From Moniliophthora roreri (lineage: Eukaryota > Basidiomycota > Agaricomycetes > Agaricales > Marasmiaceae): a DNA stretch of 64,000 nt. The stretch is from assembly GCA_001466705.2 (NCBI GenBank), contig LATX02000208.1, positions 186,001 through 250,000 of the forward strand, read 5' to 3'. Shown here piece after piece: positions 32,628 through 44,239 of the stretch; within the stretch, counting starts at the first letter, position 1; the number at the start of each line of letters is the position of its first letter. Under the pieces are notes generated by a model. It was not told where the DNA came from. It did no database searches and was given only the letters and a program-made list of their open reading frames with translations. The position numbers and the translations under genes were made by a program.

Positions 32628-35036
32628 ATGCCTACGAATTCGCCTCTACGTCTTGGAGAGAGAATCGTCAGTGTGGTACGAGCATCGAGCTACTGTTGCC
32701 GTGAGCATAAAAACCGACTAAAGAGCACTTTCAGAAAACCATACTGCGATGCTGTCTGCTTTCCTTGGTCTCTTGCAGGGTAGCTGGTCAAATGACGATA
32801 CCACAGTCATGGGCAGTACGTATACCAAATATTTTGTTCTCATCGTCTGCTCACAACTTGACAATGCAGAAAACGACAGTCAACTCCACTCGACAGCAAC
32901 GAATCGATATTGCGAGTGCCGCTCTGGATATGGTCTGGGACCGTGGATTTGGAGCAGGTCTGTCGGAATACACTCACAGGGAAGGCTTTAGTGCTGAAAG
33001 TTTTAGACGGCGATGTCACGGTGGCGTACTACTCACAGCTAGCCGAGTTTGACATCATGGCAAATCAGACCAAGTACGAAGCTCGGGTGAATTCCTACTT
33101 CTTGGATGGACCTTGCGAAACAGATCGGTGCGTATTGATCTCAATAGGATTAAATCGTACTGGAGCTAATCGGACACAAATAGGGTTGCGTTACACGTTG
33201 CTCCTTTCCAGTCAAGTTCTGATGACTTTCTTCCCTACTGCCACAGATACCATGTTACAAGTATGTGCTTAACGTGCCCACCTTCCGAAAAATTAGCGTT
33301 AATTCGCTCTTCAGCATGAACGGCTACGCCGCTGCTCGAGCCTATGCTGCCTACAAAAATGAGCAAGTTCTTGACTATGCTGTGCGGGCTTGGGGATTCG
33401 AGAAGAATTACACTCTCTTAGACTCTGGAGTCCCCCCGCCATTTCAGAACTCTGACGTCGAAGAGGCATTCAGCACAGCTCGCAATCAGTGTGAAGGTAG
33501 TGAGTAATCTATAATTTCCTATGCTGTAGCTTGACGAATTTGCCTTCCGCTAGGGGTCAATCTAGCTGGGGGATTGATGGCAAGTCTCTTCTACTAGTGT
33601 GTTCCGCTTAACTCTGAACAGAATTTGGCAAGTTTTATCCAAAAGCTGATATGGTAACATCGGAAAATGGGTGAGAGCAGCGTCTGAGCTTATATTAGCT
33701 GACAAAAGTCTCACATACCACACTGTATATGTGGCACAGGCGGTTCCTGAGGTAATGCTTTTAATACCTCTTACCTCTATCTCCGATTCAATTCACCAAC
33801 AGGCTCTCTGGTTTACTGGCAGAAATCACACAAAATAATACATACCTCGAAACTGCTCAAAAATCGGCTAATCTCATGATTTCACATTTCTACAACGACG
33901 AGTCACTTCTTCGATGGCAGACAACGATAAACATGAGCAATCCGTGTCAAATCGTAACGAATGACAAGGTGGACCCTTGGAACGCAGGCTATGCTATTGC
34001 AGGGCTTGCAATTCTATCATCGGTCTCACCCGGGAACGAGACTATCAAGCAGAGGTATCTGGCGACTCACTCTTTCAGGTCTGCATTGGCTGACTGGACA
34101 ATTCACAGGCTCAAAAACACCATCTTTGCTGCAACAAGTTCTAGGGAATGGCATGATGGTCAGGGAATGATGACTGTTGGCTGTGGGTCCCCACTTTCAG
34201 AATTCAGCCCCGTGGTCACCAGATCTCACTAGAGGACTTTATTCTAGCAAACAAGATTGGCGACCCAGAACTGCTTTTCGGCCTGTTCACAGCTTATGCT
34301 CGCGAGTCGGCAGATTCTGCGCTGTCGTCCTATCTTCAGAGTTACATTGCTAATCAGGTAGCCTTTCATTCTCCTGATGATGGGTTTCACGAACACTCAC
34401 ATTTGGCAGTACAATGCAGTTCTTGACCATGCAACTGTAAATGGTACAAATATCTACGGAAGTGCCTGGGTTGGCCCTCCCTCCACTCAGTACTCCGCTA
34501 GGAGTCAGATCAGCGCAGTTCGCGTATTAGTTGCTGGAATTGGCATTCCGTCTGCTGCTGCCGAAACGCCACCGCCGCCTAGTAGTCCTGGCAGTCCTAG
34601 CAGTCCTAGCAGTCCTAGCAGTCCTAGTAGTCGAAAATCGCCACCTGTGGGTGGGATAGTGGGAGGTATTCTTGGTGGTGTCCTTTTGGTAGTTCTCGTT
34701 GGAGCATCCATGTTCATCATTCGTCGCCGCCGCCGTCATTTATCTCGTTCTGAAGAGCCTATTACACCCTTTCGCGGAGGGCTATCGGGTCCGGAACAGA
34801 CACAGATCCGTTCGACCAGTGGGGCCATTCCCCGGGGGTCCGGAAGAAATCGATCTCCCGGGATTGAATCAAGGGAGTATCATTTGTTTCCGTCTCAGTC
34901 GATTTATGTTCCGTCACAATCCTCCAGAAACGAAATGTCCACTGAGGAACTGGTTCAAATGTTGAACCAGAGGCTACAATCGGAGCGCTGGAATGAGAAC
35001 GAACAGCCTCCGTCATATGTTCCGGGTGCAGGATAA
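32628..35036 (+). CDS. GH76-like type I membrane protein, copy C, intact
   Basis: From the ATG at 32628 (MPTNSPLRLGERIVSV) the exons splice in frame to TAA at 35034-35036. Landmarks are the signal segment CCLLSLVSCRVAGQM, QQRIDIASAALDMVWDRG, NQTKYEARVNSYF, MNGYAAARAYAAYKNEQV, SLLRWQTTINMSNPCQIV, VDPWNAGYAIAGLAILSS, ELLFGLFTAYARESADSA, a Ser-Pro linker, membrane span GGIVGGILGGVLLVVLVGAS, RRRRR, and tail EELVQMLNQRLQSERW ending PPSYVPGAG. One intron starts with GC (GCAAGT near 33580) and another with GTAATC. As in A and D, the Asp-Asp pair of active GH76 enzymes is replaced (CYN). It is the only intact GH76 gene of the duplicated cassette. The predicted site is the plasma membrane with an external GH76-like domain. 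Confidence 0.8.
34581..34632 (+). repeat. 9-bp minisatellite coding Ser-Pro-Ser repeats
   Basis: Within copy C, the unit AGTCCTAGC/AGTCCTGGC is repeated about five times and encodes (SPS)-type repeats in the linker before the membrane span. Copy B has only about two units at the same place, so the array has changed length since the duplication. Confidence 0.7.
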
Positions 35037-35708
35037 ATCATAAGGTATGGTTATTAGTTGTCATATACCCATCGTTTGTGCTTGTCGTAAATTGGTGATT
35101 TGTGGAGATTATGAGAAGTCTATATACCCTTATTCGCTGCATCGTGACGGACGTTCGAAAATGTGACAGAGTCACACTTGAGTCACGCGTAATGACCTCC
35201 GGCGTTCAACTTTACTCTCCAATGGTCGCTCGCTCTTGTCTCGGACTTCTGCCAGCACTTCCACCGGGAGATCAAGAATGTGCGGCTTTGACCTTGAGTT
35301 GAAAGAACTGGACCTGTCAGTATCTCCGCCTTTGTTCGCCAAAAGCCGTTGGCTCAAATTCCCCAGATCACTTTCAGGAACCGGGAGGACTCGCTTTACT
35401 GCAGCAACAGCAGAGGCGTGTGCGGTGTGCTGCGGCATTTCAATCTGGTGGACGGGAAGCGTAGTTGACATAGGGGACCATTTGACAAGGAGTGGGAAAT
35501 GCACAGTCGTTGACATGCCGAAGGTCGACGTAAGTTGCCTTTCAATTGATATCCCTTGTCAAAATTCAACAAAAAAGTTATTTTCAGAATATGCTGAATC
35601 GCTGAAACACCCGTGACGCGCAGTGCACGCTTTCTGGCGCTGGTACCATGGTCATATAAAACCTTATGGTGTTGCATTGGAGTTCCTCACTCAAGACTCA
35701 TTGGCGCC

Positions 35709-37185
35709 ATGAAGATCATCATCGTAGGCAGCGGAATTGGCGGTCTCACCACATACCATGCTCTTCGTAAATATCTCCCACCAACATCGACCATATCCAT
35801 TTACGAAGCCTACCCAAACAGTCTTTCTACCACAACCATCATCGGCGGTGGCATTGGTCTCGCACCTAATGGTCAACGCGCCTTGGCATCCATCTCACCT
35901 TCTGCTGTCAATTATATTGCGTCACGAGGCAAGGAGACTCCTGCTTTCACTTTTCGGAACGAGCAGGGCAAGCTCCTTGGGAGGCTGAACACCGGGGAGA
36001 AGGCGAGATACGGCTTTGGTTCGGTGATGGTCCCACGAGCAGTGGTCCATGATAGCCTACTCGTTGGAGTTGAAGGATGTTCCGACATGGAGAATCGAGT
36101 GATATGGGGCAAGAAGGTCAAGGAAGTCAGAGAGAGTGCCGATAAAGTCGAGGTTCTATTTGAAGATGGTGATATTGACACCTGCGACTTGCTCATTGGA
36201 GCCGATGGTGTGCGCAGTATCTGCAAAAATGCCATTCTAGGAGATGGTTACCCAGCGGAATACGAGTGAGTACGCTGTACGTCTGGATGGGATCGCACTA
36301 ACCAGGTTTATCCCAGCGGTCTGACCGGCATTGGAGGCTTCCTGCCCCTCTCCTCTCTCTCTGATACCCTGCGAGATGGTCTCAAAACAGACACTATGAC
36401 CATGACATTCAGCCGTTCGGGCTTCTTTGGCTACGGTCTCTGCAGTAATCCAGGTTTACCCCCAGACCAACAACAGATCATGTGGTGGTCTACGTATGCT
36501 GCAGATCCTCCTCTTCCTCGGGATACACCTCCTTCCCAGGTCGCATCCCAACTTCTTGAAAGACACGGGAACTGGCGATCTCCATATGACGATGAGCAGT
36601 TCCAGGTATTCAAGGAGCTCATCTCTCTAGGATGCACACAGTGCCTAGCGACTGCAGAAAACCCTAATCCGAAACAGTTCCTCGTTCTACCCCGTTACAT
36701 GACCCCGTATCTCCCACATTGGACGTCAGCTTCTACCCAAGGCGGTCATGGTCGTGTCTTCCTTCTCGGAGACGCAGCACATGCAATGCCGCCTGACTCT
36801 GGTCAAGGTGTATCATGTGCTGTCGAAGATGCTCTGACCATATCCCTTCTTCTGAAACACTATCTTGCTCAGTCTTCGGTGAAGGAGGCAGAAGCCATTC
36901 GGAAGACTGGTATAGCCTACGAAGAGATCCGTAAACCGAGGGTGAAGCAAATTTTGGAGATGGCGAAGCGGAATGGTAACCAAAAACGGGAGATCTCGTG
37001 GATGGGAGAGAAGATGAGGGATTGGGCGCTGTGGATCGTTAGTAAGTAATCTTTTAAATTCGGTTGTACTCGCTAGAATCTGACTATGGTTCGTTACAGC
37101 GAGTCTACCCACGTCGTGGATACACAACAAGTTATTTGGCTATAATATCGAACTGGAGGTGAAGAAATACCTTGGCGAGGCGTAG
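35709..37185 (+). CDS. FAD-dependent monooxygenase (salicylate hydroxylase-like)
   Basis: Exons 35709-36265, 36317-37041 and 37100-37185 splice in phase to 455 residues. The N-terminus KIIIVGSGIGGLTTYHALRK is the GxGxxG Rossmann motif. LLIGADGVRS is the DG motif contacting FAD and NADPH. GRVFLLGDAAHAMPPDSGQG is the second FAD motif (GD). This is the class A flavoprotein hydroxylase layout at normal length. Such enzymes hydroxylate aromatic substrates using NAD(P)H and O2. The substrate cannot be read from sequence. Two remnants of the same gene lie upstream, each next to a GH76-like gene, so this is the surviving copy of the cassette. Confidence 0.92.
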
Positions 37186-37446
37186 CTTTGGGGCGTATCC
37201 TCATCATTTCACCCTTCGAACCTGCCATCATATTGTGAATCGTCAACTTGTCATACTGTGCGTACGCGCTTTCGGAGTACGGTTACATTGTATACCACCC
37301 GTTTCCTTGCTATGTACATCCTTCTTCCGTATTATGCCTCTCCGCCTTGCACTGGTTGTATATGTATAGGTGCAGCCTTACTCGTAAATGTGTGAACGAG
37401 ATTCACAATCCTTCGTTCCCCGCCTTCTTGTGCTATCCTGTATTGA

Positions 37447-37881
37447 CTAATCAGACCAAAAGATGTCATGTATCTCGAACTGAACATACTTTGCTGATAT
37501 TGTGATATACGTATAGTTCTTCGCAGGCGCAGCCCGAATTCTAAACTTCATTGTCCGGGTAATAACCAGAAAGCCTGCAACTACTCCTGCCTAGATATTC
37601 AAAGATCGGCCCCCAAGTGCATTGACCCCCGATCGAGACAAGATACACACCTCAGTGTCCTCCAAAACATCCTTCCACTCTACGCTGGAACTCGCAGTGA
37701 CCAACGTCTGAGAGATACGTTTCTTGTATTCATCAACGGAGATAGTTTCGTGATTCATGAGGATAGAAGCATTTGGTGAGAAAGTAGCGTTGAATTGAGA
37801 ACTAAACGTGTCTTCCTGTTCACCAGAGTGCTCGAAAAGAGCATTGAGGTTCGATTGAGCCCATTCTGTTAGAGACGTCAT
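37447..37881 (-). CDS. Small NTF2/SnoaL-like protein
   Basis: Exons 37881-37651 and 37590-37447 splice in phase to 124 residues. FNATFSPNASILMNHETISV resembles the start of an NTF2-like cone (AFF.P.A.I..N...I....). The second exon (GVVAGFLVITRTMKFRIRAA, YITISAKYVQF) supplies the long curved sheet. I know similar small fungal proteins of this shape but no assigned function. It converges on the monooxygenase gene, so the two share a short 3' spacer of about 260 bp. Confidence 0.6.
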
Positions 37882-38329
37882 AGTGGTTTTGGTGAGAGCG
37901 TTGAGTGGTATGTGACGTCACAACCAGTTCTTGGCTGTGTCTATTACTTTACCTCAGTTCGTTAAGTTAGAAAGCAAGAAAGGTATATTTGGACTGTAGA
38001 AACTTTGCGTATGAGATTATTGACTGGGAGGTACGATGTCAACGAGTGTGGTTCGTAAACGGGCCTGCACCATAAGTTAAAGTAAACTTGAAACGAGGGC
38101 AAAGGTAAAGGTTCAAGGAGCGGAGTGGGCATAGTGTGGATTAAAATAACGAAGAGTCCTTGTGTATGGGTACCGGTACCGGTACCGAGGAACAAATGAA
38201 GGTGCAGTAAAAGAATGTGCATTTCAGAATAACCGATAGCGGTACCCAATCGCTACTTTCCTTGACGGTCTGCAGCGATCATAAATGAACGGTAAAAGCC
38301 TGACGCCACTCCGTGCATGCTAAAATAAC
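37882..38329. other. Intergenic with GGTACC triplet repeat
   Basis: The only feature seen is a short perfect repeat of GGTACC (three units) at about 38170-38187. No gene is supported. Confidence 0.4.
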
Positions 38330-39531
38330 TCAGCTCGAAGTCATGAACCATGGGTGATTGAGTAAATCAGCTGCTTTCATCCGATCCTGTGGTCGCAGCT
38401 GGAGCATGGACCCTAAGAAGTCGGCAGCGTTGATAACCTCTGACTCGTCAATGCGCATTCGCAGGATTTCCTGGAGCGTAACAGGATAGTACGTCGTTTC
38501 CAGTCGAAGTGTACCTATCATTAGTTTCAGCTAACGTGCCCCTCGCGAAGGTAAGGTAACGGAACCACACCATCGTCGCGGAACCAGCAGCTGCTGTGCT
38601 TCCCCGACCTCAAGAGATCCTGAGGAAACTCGCCGACCATTTCGATCATTTGAATGATGTGGGATTCTTCTGGAGTTAGCCCGAGATCATCAGTCTGGAA
38701 AGAAGGGTCGAATAGGCTCTCCCCTGTCAAAAGTTCGTAGAGCTAGTAATGGAACAAAATGGAGTGAGTCAATCATGATCAAAGTATGAGTTTGACGTAA
38801 CATACTACACAACCCAAAGTCCACAAGTCAGAGCTAGCTGCCCGAGGAGCTCCTAGAATGTCCTCAGGAGGGCGCATGCCGTAGGAGTCGCAGAACGGAT
38901 CATGGCGGGGTCTGTCTGAAGGGAATGTCAATCAACATGGGGCAGAAGTATGACGAAGGCTAAAAACCTTACCGATATCGGGATAACAAAGACGGAAGAC
39001 AACAGACGAAGCCGAGTACGGAGGAGACACCAGAGTATCAAAGTCAAAGTAGAGGGGCTGAAACTGTGACGCTGTCGAGGTGTGGTGTGACACGCCGTCG
39101 CTGTAGAATTGTGAAATAATAGATTTCATGTCCCGCGGCGCAATTAAGATGGTGTCTTGACTGACATCTGCTGGGATGAGAAAATGTTAACCCAATGATC
39201 AAAGAAGGAGAAGAGCACTAAACTGGCCTCCATGTGTAGTCCCTCGTACATCATGCAAATACTTCAAACCCTGAAGAACGTCGTGGGCAATGAGCTTCAC
39301 CAGCTGGACTGGAAGCTGATCGCCTAGATGAGCGCACAAATCGCCTGCAGATGCAAAACGTTCTGCCGGGTTCTGGGAGTCCCAGACGTCCCCCGGTAGG
39401 TACTCTTCGGGTCGATGCCATGTGGGTTCCGGCCATTTGTGGTTACGACTTGATTTGCGCTTAGAGCCGGACGCGAGGAGAGATAGAAAGCTTTTAATTT
39501 TCCGAGCGAACGTTTTGGGCGTCGACACCAT
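38330..39531 (-). CDS. N-lobe-less SRPK-like protein kinase
   Basis: Five exons (39531-39219, 39170-38973, 38915-38806, 38742 to about 38576, and about 38519-38330) splice in phase. The protein starts directly in a helix of the C-lobe (LVKLIAHDVLQGLKYLHD). It then has FTDVSQDTILI where the HxD catalytic loop should be, RPPEDILGAP (the APE region), DLWTLGCVLYELLTGESLF and ADFLGSMLQLRPQDRMKAAD before HPWF. The order and SRPK-type spacing are clear. The glycine loop, the VAxK lysine and a normal DFG are missing (PDIG instead), and the loop histidine is Phe. It is therefore probably a pseudokinase or a 5'-truncated copy. SR-protein kinases phosphorylate splicing factors; I would not assign that here. 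Confidence 0.7.
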
Positions 39532-41190
39532 TGGAGGTGATGGAATCAGGAGTGGGTATTGGAGGCAAGAGGATGAGAAAATGGGAGCCAGTGTAGCTTT
39601 TGTATACGGGGGTTGATTGAATTGAAGAAATGCTTGATTTGAATGATTATGGCGTTCTGACCCATGTAAGGGGACTCTTCGAAGGAGTATAAACTGGCCA
39701 TATGAGTCAGTCAGCCACACGTTCAGTTGAAGTACCCTTGAAACTTACACTAGAATTAAAGAAGTCCTGAGGGGTTGCCGAGTTACATATTTCGAATAAG
39801 TTTATTTCAACTATTTAAATGCAGAGATAAGGCAATGGCGAGAGGGTGGTCCGAGTTTGTCCGCGCAGATAACCTGAACGACGTATGAGTCAAAGTACAG
39901 TCCAGACATTACTCAAGATGAAAGACGGCACACACCCTGGCTATAGAGCAATGGCTTCATTAGCAGAACCGGTCATCGCGGGACAGGCGAATGTGGGATG
40001 GAGAATGCGCCATTCAGAAGGCCTACAGCGAAAAGTGGCGTGAGCGTAGTGGCGTCAACGTTCGAGCAGATTCTCCCGTTAACCATTTGAGCCCAAAATA
40101 CAAACGCCTCAGCGTCTGCACAACGGTGTACCCCAAACAGCCAAGCTGAAGAATTCACTGATATAATGCAAGTCCCGAGGTAACAGTCCGTTGAAATGAC
40201 AGCCGTGGCATGATTCTCCGGATTGAGACATTGATTGAACGGTACACGCCTGTTTGAAGCACTTTATCCCCGGATAGGATTACAATGAAGTGAAGCGCTG
40301 CTCGTTGGAAAAGTTGGGGAGAGGAATAACTTCCACGTGTACATTGTAGAACCGCCCTAATATTAATACACAGTCAGTACGTGTGGGCTTGGATTTTAAT
40401 AGGCAACTTACTAGCACTAGATTATAACCCAAGCAGTTCTCTAGACGATGTTTCGAGTTATCTAGCGTCGTCTCCGAAGCTTCTAATACAGTCAGACGAA
40501 AAGAAATTCGGTGCTCGTGCCATCCGAATTCCACCAATCAATTTCCTAAAGAATCAATGGTATCTGAGCAGTCCTGAAAGATCATAGACGTCCAAATACT
40601 TACAAAGTATCTTCCACGCCTTCATCGGCCAGTGCTGCAGCAGATAGAGATCGTTCACTGTCATCGTCACGTCGTTGTCAACGAGCACGTGGCTGTCGGC
40701 CGGCAATTCCAACGCCCTAAATTTCTTCCGCAACTACCACCATGATTCGCCTGAACGTGCTTGTTTTCATTCATTGAGCAAACGAAAACAATATTGGAAA
40801 AGAAAATAGTCGGTTCGCTACAGATTACTATAGCATCCACTTCCTCGAGACTGACATAATTATAGGCAAGCTACGATTACGGATTGACGGACGTTCCGTT
40901 ATACAAGTCGGTGATCTCATTCTTCGAGACTCAGAATGAGGTAACATCAAGGGTATGGACTTTCAGACATTCGTTACAAACGCTGGTCTGACTATTTACG
41001 TGGTAGGAAACAAGGAGAACTAGGCGTCCCCTAAGGACCAGCGAGCATGGTTTACAGACGTTACGGGAGTGATTCGGAACGATCCAGAATATTAGGGCAA
41101 AGAGTGGGTATAAATACAATAAGTTAGAAAGGCAAACGTGGTATCGTGTGATGGTAAAAGGTTCGAGGGAAGACATCGAGATCGCTCTAG
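39532..41190. other. Gene-poor stretch with small relics
   Basis: A minus-strand stretch at about 40560-40740 reads ALELPADSHVLVDNDVTMTV and LYLLQHWPMKAWKIL. A further frame spans 40280-40537. Neither has a start, a family or clear splice borders. They look like fragments of a decayed gene. Confidence 0.3.
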
Positions 41191-42690
41191 TCAGAGCAGT
41201 AGTGAAATATTCCCATCCCTTGTGGACAGTGAGATACGACCGCATTCCACAGAGGATCTACTCTCCGGATCTGTGGGCAACCAAGAAAGCCCGTTCGCAA
41301 AACCAAAAATATTCTTCCGTGTCGAGCCTGCGATCCGAAGTGACCTTTGAGAGCGGTTCTTCAGGGACAACCTGCCCTTCTCCGTACAGGCCGCGAAGTG
41401 CCCTTCGAATTTGTTTCCACGGGCGTCGACAGCTACGTCGCCAATATTGGTCCGAGCTCTGAGACGACTGATAAACCTCCTTGGCGCAGTATTGATTCGA
41501 GATGATCTGCGTCTTTCGAATCGTGGTGTACATGCATGAAGTTCTAGCAATGAAAGTCTGATTGAGCCTGTTTCGCACGTTGCCACAACTTGATGCTCCT
41601 CAATGTCGCTAGGGACAAATGTGTTTGATGGCTCGAGTCTCACGACACCGTTAATGCATCTGTAGAAATTTCGCAATTCAGTTCGGGTACTGAGTGCGGA
41701 GAATAAACGTCGTGAATACCCTTTCAACGTGCTCATCTCTAGCCGTGCCACAGAATTCCGCCTAGTCTGGTCGTATACATTAACAAGTGATATATCAGCT
41801 ATTATTCCGGAATAACTTTTCAGGATGACCTGATTTGCAAGTATGGAGGACTAAGAAAGGTGAGCATCTAATGTGTATATACGAGGGTAAATCCTTACTC
41901 TCATTTCAATTGATTGCTGACTGGCGCAAAGTTCAAATGATTCTAAATGGAGAGTATCTTCGCTGGTATACTCGACAACGTGCTTAAACGTTGGCAATTC
42001 GGTCCAGAAATTCTTGATTTTGCACGGAACGCCATTCTTAGAGTGTGGCAGATGACAAGTAATGACTATCTTCGCAATATCTTTGGATAGATTCAGACAG
42101 TCCGAAGACTGCATAAACTCAACTGTTTAGTGGACACTTGCTGGAACAAAAAAACCAGTTGCATACCAGGAGTAATAGACCATGTCCTTCTGACTGGTGC
42201 GAATATCTTGATCTGGCTAAGCCAACCTTGAGGTAATCAATGGTCTCCATCGAACTATAATAGAGCGTAACGTCAAAATAAATTTGGTTGTCTGGGACAT
42301 CTTCAGTCTGTCGTATCCGCATCTCTCCTGGCCCTAACAACCCCTCGGATAGACAAAATAGTTCCAAAACAGACAGGCCTACGAGCTTGAAGCTCTGTAC
42401 AGCGCAGTACTTGGTCCCATATTGTCCAAGCATTTCTGTGATTTCCCAGTCGTCCTCGGGCCAGAATCCAGTGAGATCGTGATTAGGTGTGATCTCCCCA
42501 TAGATATCGCGAAAGTGGGAAGCAATAGCTTTGGAAGCGACCCAGGGCATTGTAAGAAACGTGCCAGAGAGGCTGTTGATAAAGTCCTGGTATGAATATG
42601 AGGGTCAAAAGAAACGTGTGTGGCATGAGTCACCTTCTGTTTTTTTATTATCCGCAGTGACTCAAAGGCGTCCGCGTATGATGTGGTCAT
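41191..42690 (-). CDS. Beta-rich DUF7330/DUF4097-like protein
   Basis: The gene starts at 42690 (MTTSYADAFESLRIIKKQK) with a 57 bp exon ending at 42634. A long exon begins at 42586, followed by exons around 42110-41860 and 41850-41191. The C-terminal part is built of short beta repeats: SYSGIIADISL, ARTNIGDVAVDARG, KFEGHFAACTEKGRLSLK and SSVECGRISLSTRDGNISLL. These are the alternating patterns of the DUF4097/DUF7330-like fold also seen in the gene at 1-1201. No membrane segment or catalytic motif is evident. Middle exon borders are uncertain. Function unknown. Confidence 0.5.
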
Positions 42691-43243
42691 TGTTGGTCAA
42701 CAAATAAGGCTGTGTCTGCCAAATAAAGGTGCTCCTCCTGCGCGTAGTAACCTCGTTCAAGTATGAAAGCTTGTAGAGTGAGAACTTTATCATTTCCGTA
42801 AGGCATCGCTGCTGGCGACAAGTCATCTTTTCCATGAAAGCTGAAGGGATTCACTTACTATGTAGTTTTCTTTACCACACGACGGTCGTCTCTCAAAGCG
42901 GAGTCTGCATAGACTACAACTGTGCAGGCCTGGTAAGGCTCGTGTCTACAGGCATGGTGCAGGCCGATGATGGTGTTCAAATTCAAGTTTGGCGGTCCGT
43001 GCGTGCCGGTACCGTATAGCCTGAGTGACGTAAGCTTTTGCCGGGCCGACGCGTGTTGCTCTCGACCACGATCGATTCTCGCTCAACGTCGGAGCCCACG
43101 TCGATTGGCCGAATGTACGCGTTTGTGTCCTGCAGAATTTCTGAGAAAATATCAGCTGCGCAAATAAATAGCCTCTTGTTTTGCTTAAATATCCACTACT
43201 TGTGTCTCTTCTCAACATCAGAAAGCACCCAGTCTTCGCTGCA
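42691..43243. other. Divergent intergenic region
   Basis: Promoter space between the DUF7330-like gene (minus) and the small membrane-anchored gene (plus). No other feature is recognised. Confidence 0.4.
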
Positions 43244-43756
43244 ATGTCTCCTCGTCTCCTTTGGTTCTTCATTGGTGCAGGTGCCGCAACATGGTGGCAT
43301 CATCATCATCATCAGAATTCTACCTTTTCTGGATGTCATCGCCGCGGAATCGATTATGGCGTCGGAGCTAGAACACACAACGATACTCAAGGATCTGCAG
43401 GTGATGCTCAAACACATCAGCAGCAGGAATGGGCAGAGGAGCGAGCACGTATTAGAGAAGTCAGCCGTCAAGTCGGTGATACTGTGGGTACTGCTGCCAA
43501 TTCATTCGAGCCCTGTATTAATCCAGTCAGCAGGTAACCGAGATATCGGAGGCTACTCTCGATACACTTCTGGCGAGCGTTCAGGTGATGAAAGATGTAA
43601 GCATTCCAATTCAATCTGCTGCTAGCTGTGGCATTAATTTTTCAATAGCGACTTGCTCAAAGGAGACTTGAGCGCGAGCGTTTCGAAGCGGAACAACGGA
43701 GAATACAGATGGAAGAATCACAAAGGCGAAGTCCTTCGCCTACCCGTTACGTTTAG
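43244..43756 (+). CDS. Small membrane-anchored protein with His tract and charged C-terminus
   Basis: Exons 43244-43483, 43534-43596 and 43649-43756 join in phase to 136 residues. It opens MSPRLLWFFIGAGAATWW, a short hydrophobic segment, directly followed by five histidines. A Gln/Glu-rich middle (QEWAEERARIREVSRQVGD) leads to a helical EISEATLDTLLASVQVMKD and a strongly charged helix (RLERERFEAEQRRIQMEES). The pattern suggests a single N-terminal anchor with a cytosolic coiled coil. No named domain is recognised. I believe related small proteins occur in other Agaricomycetes. Confidence 0.65.
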
Positions 43757-44239
43757 TGGACCACAAACTTATATTTTTGACTATTACCACCCTCCACACA
43801 CTACTCGACTCGAATAATTATTCACTGTATGATCAGAACCTAACTAAGATTGACGCCGCTCCATGACGTTGCACTGTCTGGCCCATGGGAGTCTCCTTCC
43901 TTTACCGGCCACGGCAAAATTATAATGATAGACGTAAGAACGCGCGCACGGGCCAACTCTCGGCCAACTCTCTTCCCTGAACGGTCATCTTGTCCGTGCT
44001 CTCGATCTCTATTCCTGCCCACTTTTATACTGTCGAATCATCCTCTAAACGGCATCCCCAAGCTTGGTAGCAAAGAACGGAGAGCCTAAGGAAGGTTGAC
44101 TAATATATCCTTCCTCACGTTATTTGTGCCGTTTACGCCCCGCGTGAGTACCTTTCGTTGCTAGCAGAAGCTTGAGTGAGCTGATATGCGGATAGCTACT
44201 TTTCTCATTCTCATACCACACTTTATCTTGTGATACGCT
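43757..44239. other. Intergenic
   Basis: Upstream region of the first DUF6593-like gene. It contains a short direct repeat (CGGCCAACTCT twice, about 43949-43972). No gene is supported. Confidence 0.35.

Larger units (their letters stand above)
26880..37185. repeat. Tandem segmental duplication: monooxygenase + GH76-like cassette
   Basis: Three blocks share sequence by eye. Block 1 (about 26880-30600) and block 2 (about 31040-35060) each hold a monooxygenase remnant followed by a GH76-like gene. Block 3 (about 35100-37185) holds the intact monooxygenase only. Shared landmarks include GTGGTCATGACGGGG at 26907 and 31064, the strings around GTCGACGT upstream of each monooxygenase part, and GH76 copies B and C that are nearly alignable base for base, introns included. 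Confidence 0.75.

Noticed and set aside
38170..38187. GGTACC repeated three times as a possible cloning or regulatory array
   Set aside because: Only three units with no flanking structure; too short to interpret.
43299..43316. Run of five histidine codons resembling an engineered His tag
   Set aside because: It lies inside a multi-exon native gene with normal fungal introns and no vector sequence nearby.
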